This document shows, one piece after another, positions 60,201-64,000 of a stretch of DNA of 64,000 nucleotides. Every line of letters begins with the position of its first letter. Positions within the stretch are counted from its first letter, which is position 1. Origin of the DNA: Serilophus lunatus. Taxonomy: Eukaryota; Chordata; Aves; Passeriformes; Eurylaimidae. Location of the stretch: contig VXBA01002417.1 of assembly GCA_013399895.1 (NCBI GenBank), positions 1,947,538-2,011,537 on the forward strand. The letters run 5' to 3'. The position numbers and the translations under genes are program-made. The notes under the pieces were generated by a model, which did not search any database, was not told the DNA's origin, and saw only the letters and a list, made by a program, of their open reading frames with translations.

Positions 60201-63200
60201 AAAACCACCAAATAATAAACTGTACTTCTTGCCGTGTATAATGTTTTCTCCTTTCCCATTTCTGATATCGTGACCCCCCGTACAGATTCTCTACCTTGCT
60301 ACATTGAAGCTATTATGGAATATTTTAAAAAATTGGCTTCCCTTCCTTTGATCTCACTATTGGATTACATTCTTCCTGCTCCCTGCACACAGTTCTTCAC
60401 TCCCACGTTCATTTTCCCCATTTCTTTGTTTACATTCAATTTTACCATATTTCTTCACACTTTTCTACATGGGTAAAGTCTATCTTATGTTCCAACACAC
60501 ATTAGTCTCTCTCATTCATTACTTTGCACTTTTTAACTGATCATGTAGATATTTGTTTCCAGAATGACAACAATAAAAAAGGAAGAAAAAGAAGAAAAAT
60601 GTATTCAGTGGTGAAAACATGTTCCTTTTCACTCTAACTGCAGCCCTGGCTGAATTGTGCTGCCATTGTTTTCCAAGAGAACTTGCATTTCCAAACTTGG
60701 GAATTCCCATCAGTCTGTCTGACAGAATTTTCCTGTTTTTTCTCAGAAGGTGTGCATTTTTCAAATGCCAGTAACATACCACTACAGAATTTCCCAGGAG
60801 TAACAGCTTGGTTTGTGGGACTCTTATTCAAAAGCCTTGCTTACAAAAAAGTAATTTGAAACAGAAGAATCAAAACTGACTATTTACATTCTATAAATCA
60901 AAACAAAACTACAACCAATGCATTTCAAAATATTGCTATAATTATTTTCTGCAGGCTGATAAATTGCTGGACATACTTTTTTCAGTAGTGGTTGGCAATT
61001 CTTTGAGCACTAAGCACAATGTTTATTTAATTTTAGATTGTGAGTATAATTATTAAAAGTGTGATTCCAAATAATTAAAAAAATATACAGGGGAAAAAAA
61101 CCCCAACAAACCAAACACATGGAGGGGCATATTTCAGATCCATTATAGTACCTTTAAAGCCCAGTCTGTGGACAGGTATATACTTTATAGAAGGGTGTAT
61201 GTGCTGGGGTGTAACCAGTTGACTCTACCCCAGAGGATGCAGAAGCCCATCCCCAGCAGAGGGTGAACATCCCAAGTCAGGTAACAAAGTTGAGGTCACA
61301 GCAATGGATACCTAAGCCAGTTTAGGGTTAAGAGTCAAAGCTCAGGAAATCTCTTTCAGCAATCCTGACTCCAATTCTCTGAATTATATTAAAATTAAAG
61401 AGATGTAAAAATGTATTTACCCCACTTTTCTCTGCAAGTTGAGAACAGAATCTGTTTCTTATCCAAAAAAGATAGGAAATAAATACTGAATAAAATGTAT
61501 TTTTTTATATCTGTGCACCGTAACTGTTCTTTCTCCTGCAGAGTCATATCAGAGTATTCAAAGCATGGAGAAACCCACTTCTTATCTCCGACTCCTACAT
61601 TCACACCCAAAAATTTCCTTTTGTGGCCTCTCAAACACAAGGCTTGGACTCTGCCTTTGTGCAACAATCACCTGACAGAGATTCTGCTCTATCAGCTCAT
61701 AAACTCATGAGAGAAAAATAAGCATGCTGTTATATATACCTGCACAAAATTCTAAGATCTGGTGTAAACCAGGAGAGTCTGGGTGAAATAAATGTACTGG
61801 CATCAGTGGAGGGAGGTCTTGTAACCCTCAGTCAGAATCTAATGTGTACAATCTATAGCAGGTAGTCCTGTACTGTGAGAAAATATGCATGGATTGAGAA
61901 TGGATTCTGCTACCATAACTAAAAAGAGAAGTGAAAAAAAAAACCTAAATAAAAAAAAGTAATCAATCCATTACATATTGATTTACATACTGCAGGATTG
62001 GGTATAGAAATAGATATTTTTTCTTTTAATCTCTTTCTCTGTGACACCTGCTCTGTTTTCTCCTTTTAACTTCACCACGCATTAACAATGTTCCTGAATT
62101 AACTCAAGACATCTCTGACAGCATGTGACTCAAAAATATTCAATTTTAATTGTTTTTAGCAGTAGTAGTGGTCAAAACACAAGTCTGTTTGAGATCTGGG
62201 CATGTGGTGGTAACAGGTTATTTCAACAGTTCAGGGGAAAAATTGTATCATTCACTTAACTCCACAGTATCAGTGTAATTCATCTCAGTCCATAACAGAT
62301 GACATGTTCAATAGAATATGTAAAGTATGCCTCCACCTAGTGATGACTATGTACGAATAATAAAAAATAATAATAACTCTTATTACTTAAGAGAATCATA
62401 GTAATTGGCTCCCATTTTCCTAAATTAAAATGTGTACTCATGAAGATATTTATAAAAATGTACATTTTCCCTCCTGAAAAATAAGTTTAAAGCTCAACCT
62501 GTGAAATTTTACCAGTAAACTTGTACTTGGGGAGAGATATAAATATGTCCTAGATTTTAAGAATGTTAAAATTTTAAATAATGATGTATTTTTAACAATC
62601 ACAACTATTAATAAGACAAAAAAATAAATGGAGGATGATTGAAGTGATGTGAATTTTATCTGCTAAAATTGTGTGATAATTTAAATTCGATAGTCTGTTT
62701 CTAAATTAAATGGTAAGAAAACCACATTCCCTCTTTGCAGCTGTTTGCCAAAGAAAATATTTGCTAAACTCCTTGGATCACTGTGTTTTACAGATGCAAT
62801 TGCAGATGTAATGGCATGAAATTCCTAGGAATTTATTTACCCCAAATCAGAGAAAAGGTTATGAAAGGAAAAAATGAAATAAAAATAATAACACACAAAT
62901 AATTAAACTCCCTAATATTAAAAGCAACCCCAACACTCTAGAATTCAGGAAATCCAGTCCCTGAACTCAAGCTCAAATTTTTGACAACTCCCATAATCCA
63001 TATGAAAATACTCCATAAGTAGGATCAATTGGAGGCTCACCCTCAAAAATCAATAAACTCGTGGAGGAGGTTTGAAAACTCAGGGTCCCTCGTGGTAAAC
63101 GTTCTTGTGGGTTTTCCTTTCATTTGTACCATTTGGGAACTACCTTAAATGTCTTCTCAGGCTGATTAGGTTTGCATTACCATTTCAAAAAGTCTCCCCA

Positions 63201-64000
63201 GCCCATTAGGGGTCCATGAATCACAGTTTAGGAATTCCTGTTCTGCTGAACACCAGAGGTATAGTATCTAAAAGAGAGGGCAGGTCACTGTTTGCATTTC
63301 TCCCCTTGCTTTTAAGTTGCCTCCCATTGTGCATTTAACACCTTGAAGCATCCCAAAACACCCTTTTCCGAATAAGTCACTTATACACAAAAAATGTGAA
63401 TTCTAAGTATCTCGTCTGGTATCCCTGTGCACAGAAATTTAGGGAGAGGACAGCCAAGGCTTCCCGTGCCCAGCCAGCTCCAAATATCTGCCTCAATCAT
63501 TAAAGAGAAACACGAAAAAATGGAGTCAAGTAACTTCGCCAAGATTTTAAAAAATGTAGTGGCTGAATACAGAAATACCAGCACCAAACATGTAAACAAG
63601 TCAGATTTGATTATCTCTGAGTGAGTTCATTTAGGATTCATTTTTCTCTTTGTTTTTGTTTTTTGTTCAGTTTGGTTTTCTTTTTTTCCCCAAGACTTTG
63701 ATAAATTAAGGGAACATGTGCAATGTTTGGGCACATATCAAAACAATTTTTTAAAAAATATTAACTTACATTAAGAAGTTAAAAAAATTGTGCAAAAATC
63801 ATAATGCTTTAAATGAGTTTAACTGTTTTCACTCAGGAGAAGCACTAAACCTTAAAGTGCTAAAGAATAATGAAATCCAGGCTCCTTTCTCATTTTTACA
63901 TTTTCTTTTCAGCTGTTGATTGCCAGGACTAGGAAAATACCATTTCCCTCATGTTATGAGCGCACAAAACACAGCACCACGGCCTCATTCACATCAGAGT
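60201..64000. other. Noncoding stretch, nothing recognised
   Basis: AT-rich sequence contains pyrimidine-rich patches (60230-60480) and a T-rich tract at 63640-63693. Open frames of up to 90 codons lack domains, and no CR1 is recognised. A weak splice-free frame at 63427-63624 overlaps a minus-strand frame, as expected of shadows. Confidence 0.58.

Noticed and set aside
1..64000. CRISPR arrays, operons, phage genes or rRNA/tRNA genes
   Set aside because: No regularly spaced repeats, no coding clusters and no rRNA or cloverleaf-type sequence were recognised. The CR1 repeats show that the DNA is vertebrate.

Overview
The window reads as nuclear DNA from a bird. It is AT-rich, has no convincing protein-coding gene and no bacterial features, and its recognisable interspersed repeats are 5'-truncated CR1 LINE 3' ends in both orientations. 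These carry the typical tail made of ATTCTATG-like units. Sparse repeats of which nearly all are CR1, with no abundant SINEs, are typical of avian intergenic DNA. Other sauropsids also carry CR1, so 'bird' is an inference, and no species can be named.

Layout: 1-8.9 kb is unremarkable AT-rich sequence apart from one weak splice-bounded candidate exon near 7.6 kb. From 8.9 to 12.5 kb there are three blocks of non-repetitive, motif-dense DNA that look like conserved noncoding elements (CNEs). 12.6-17.3 kb is ordinary. The strongest CNE-like region is 17.3-19.5 kb, with another at 20.1-20.4 kb holding a near-perfect 14-bp hairpin, and a weaker one at 23.8-24.5 kb. The main CR1 run lies at 27.0, 29.4 and 31.3 kb, and a splice-bounded candidate exon sits at 29.2 kb. 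CpG-bearing CNE-like sequence follows at 34.85-35.7 kb, then another at 38.1 kb, CR1s at 39.8 and 42.3 kb, and a further CNE-like cluster at 43.1-47.9 kb. From 49.3 to 51.7 kb there is a GC-richer mosaic with a large TTTCC/TTTTCC microsatellite and an unclassified element with an oligo-A end. CR1s lie at 53.7 and 55.7 kb, a 40-bp tandem duplication at 57.4 kb, and a TATA-bearing GC-rich patch at 59.9-60.2 kb.

The simplest overall reading is a gene desert, or a very long intron, next to a developmental regulator and holding several enhancers. Conservation cannot be computed here, so every CNE call rests on sequence texture: motif density, retained CpGs and absence of repeats. The long open frames in the window, the longest being 146 and 128 codons, have no recognisable domains. 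One of them overlaps a CR1 tail, so none is annotated as a gene. I did not find a clearly new biological system. The best leads are the hairpins and dyads inside CNE-like sequence, a repeated TGACAG dyad, and two candidate exons.
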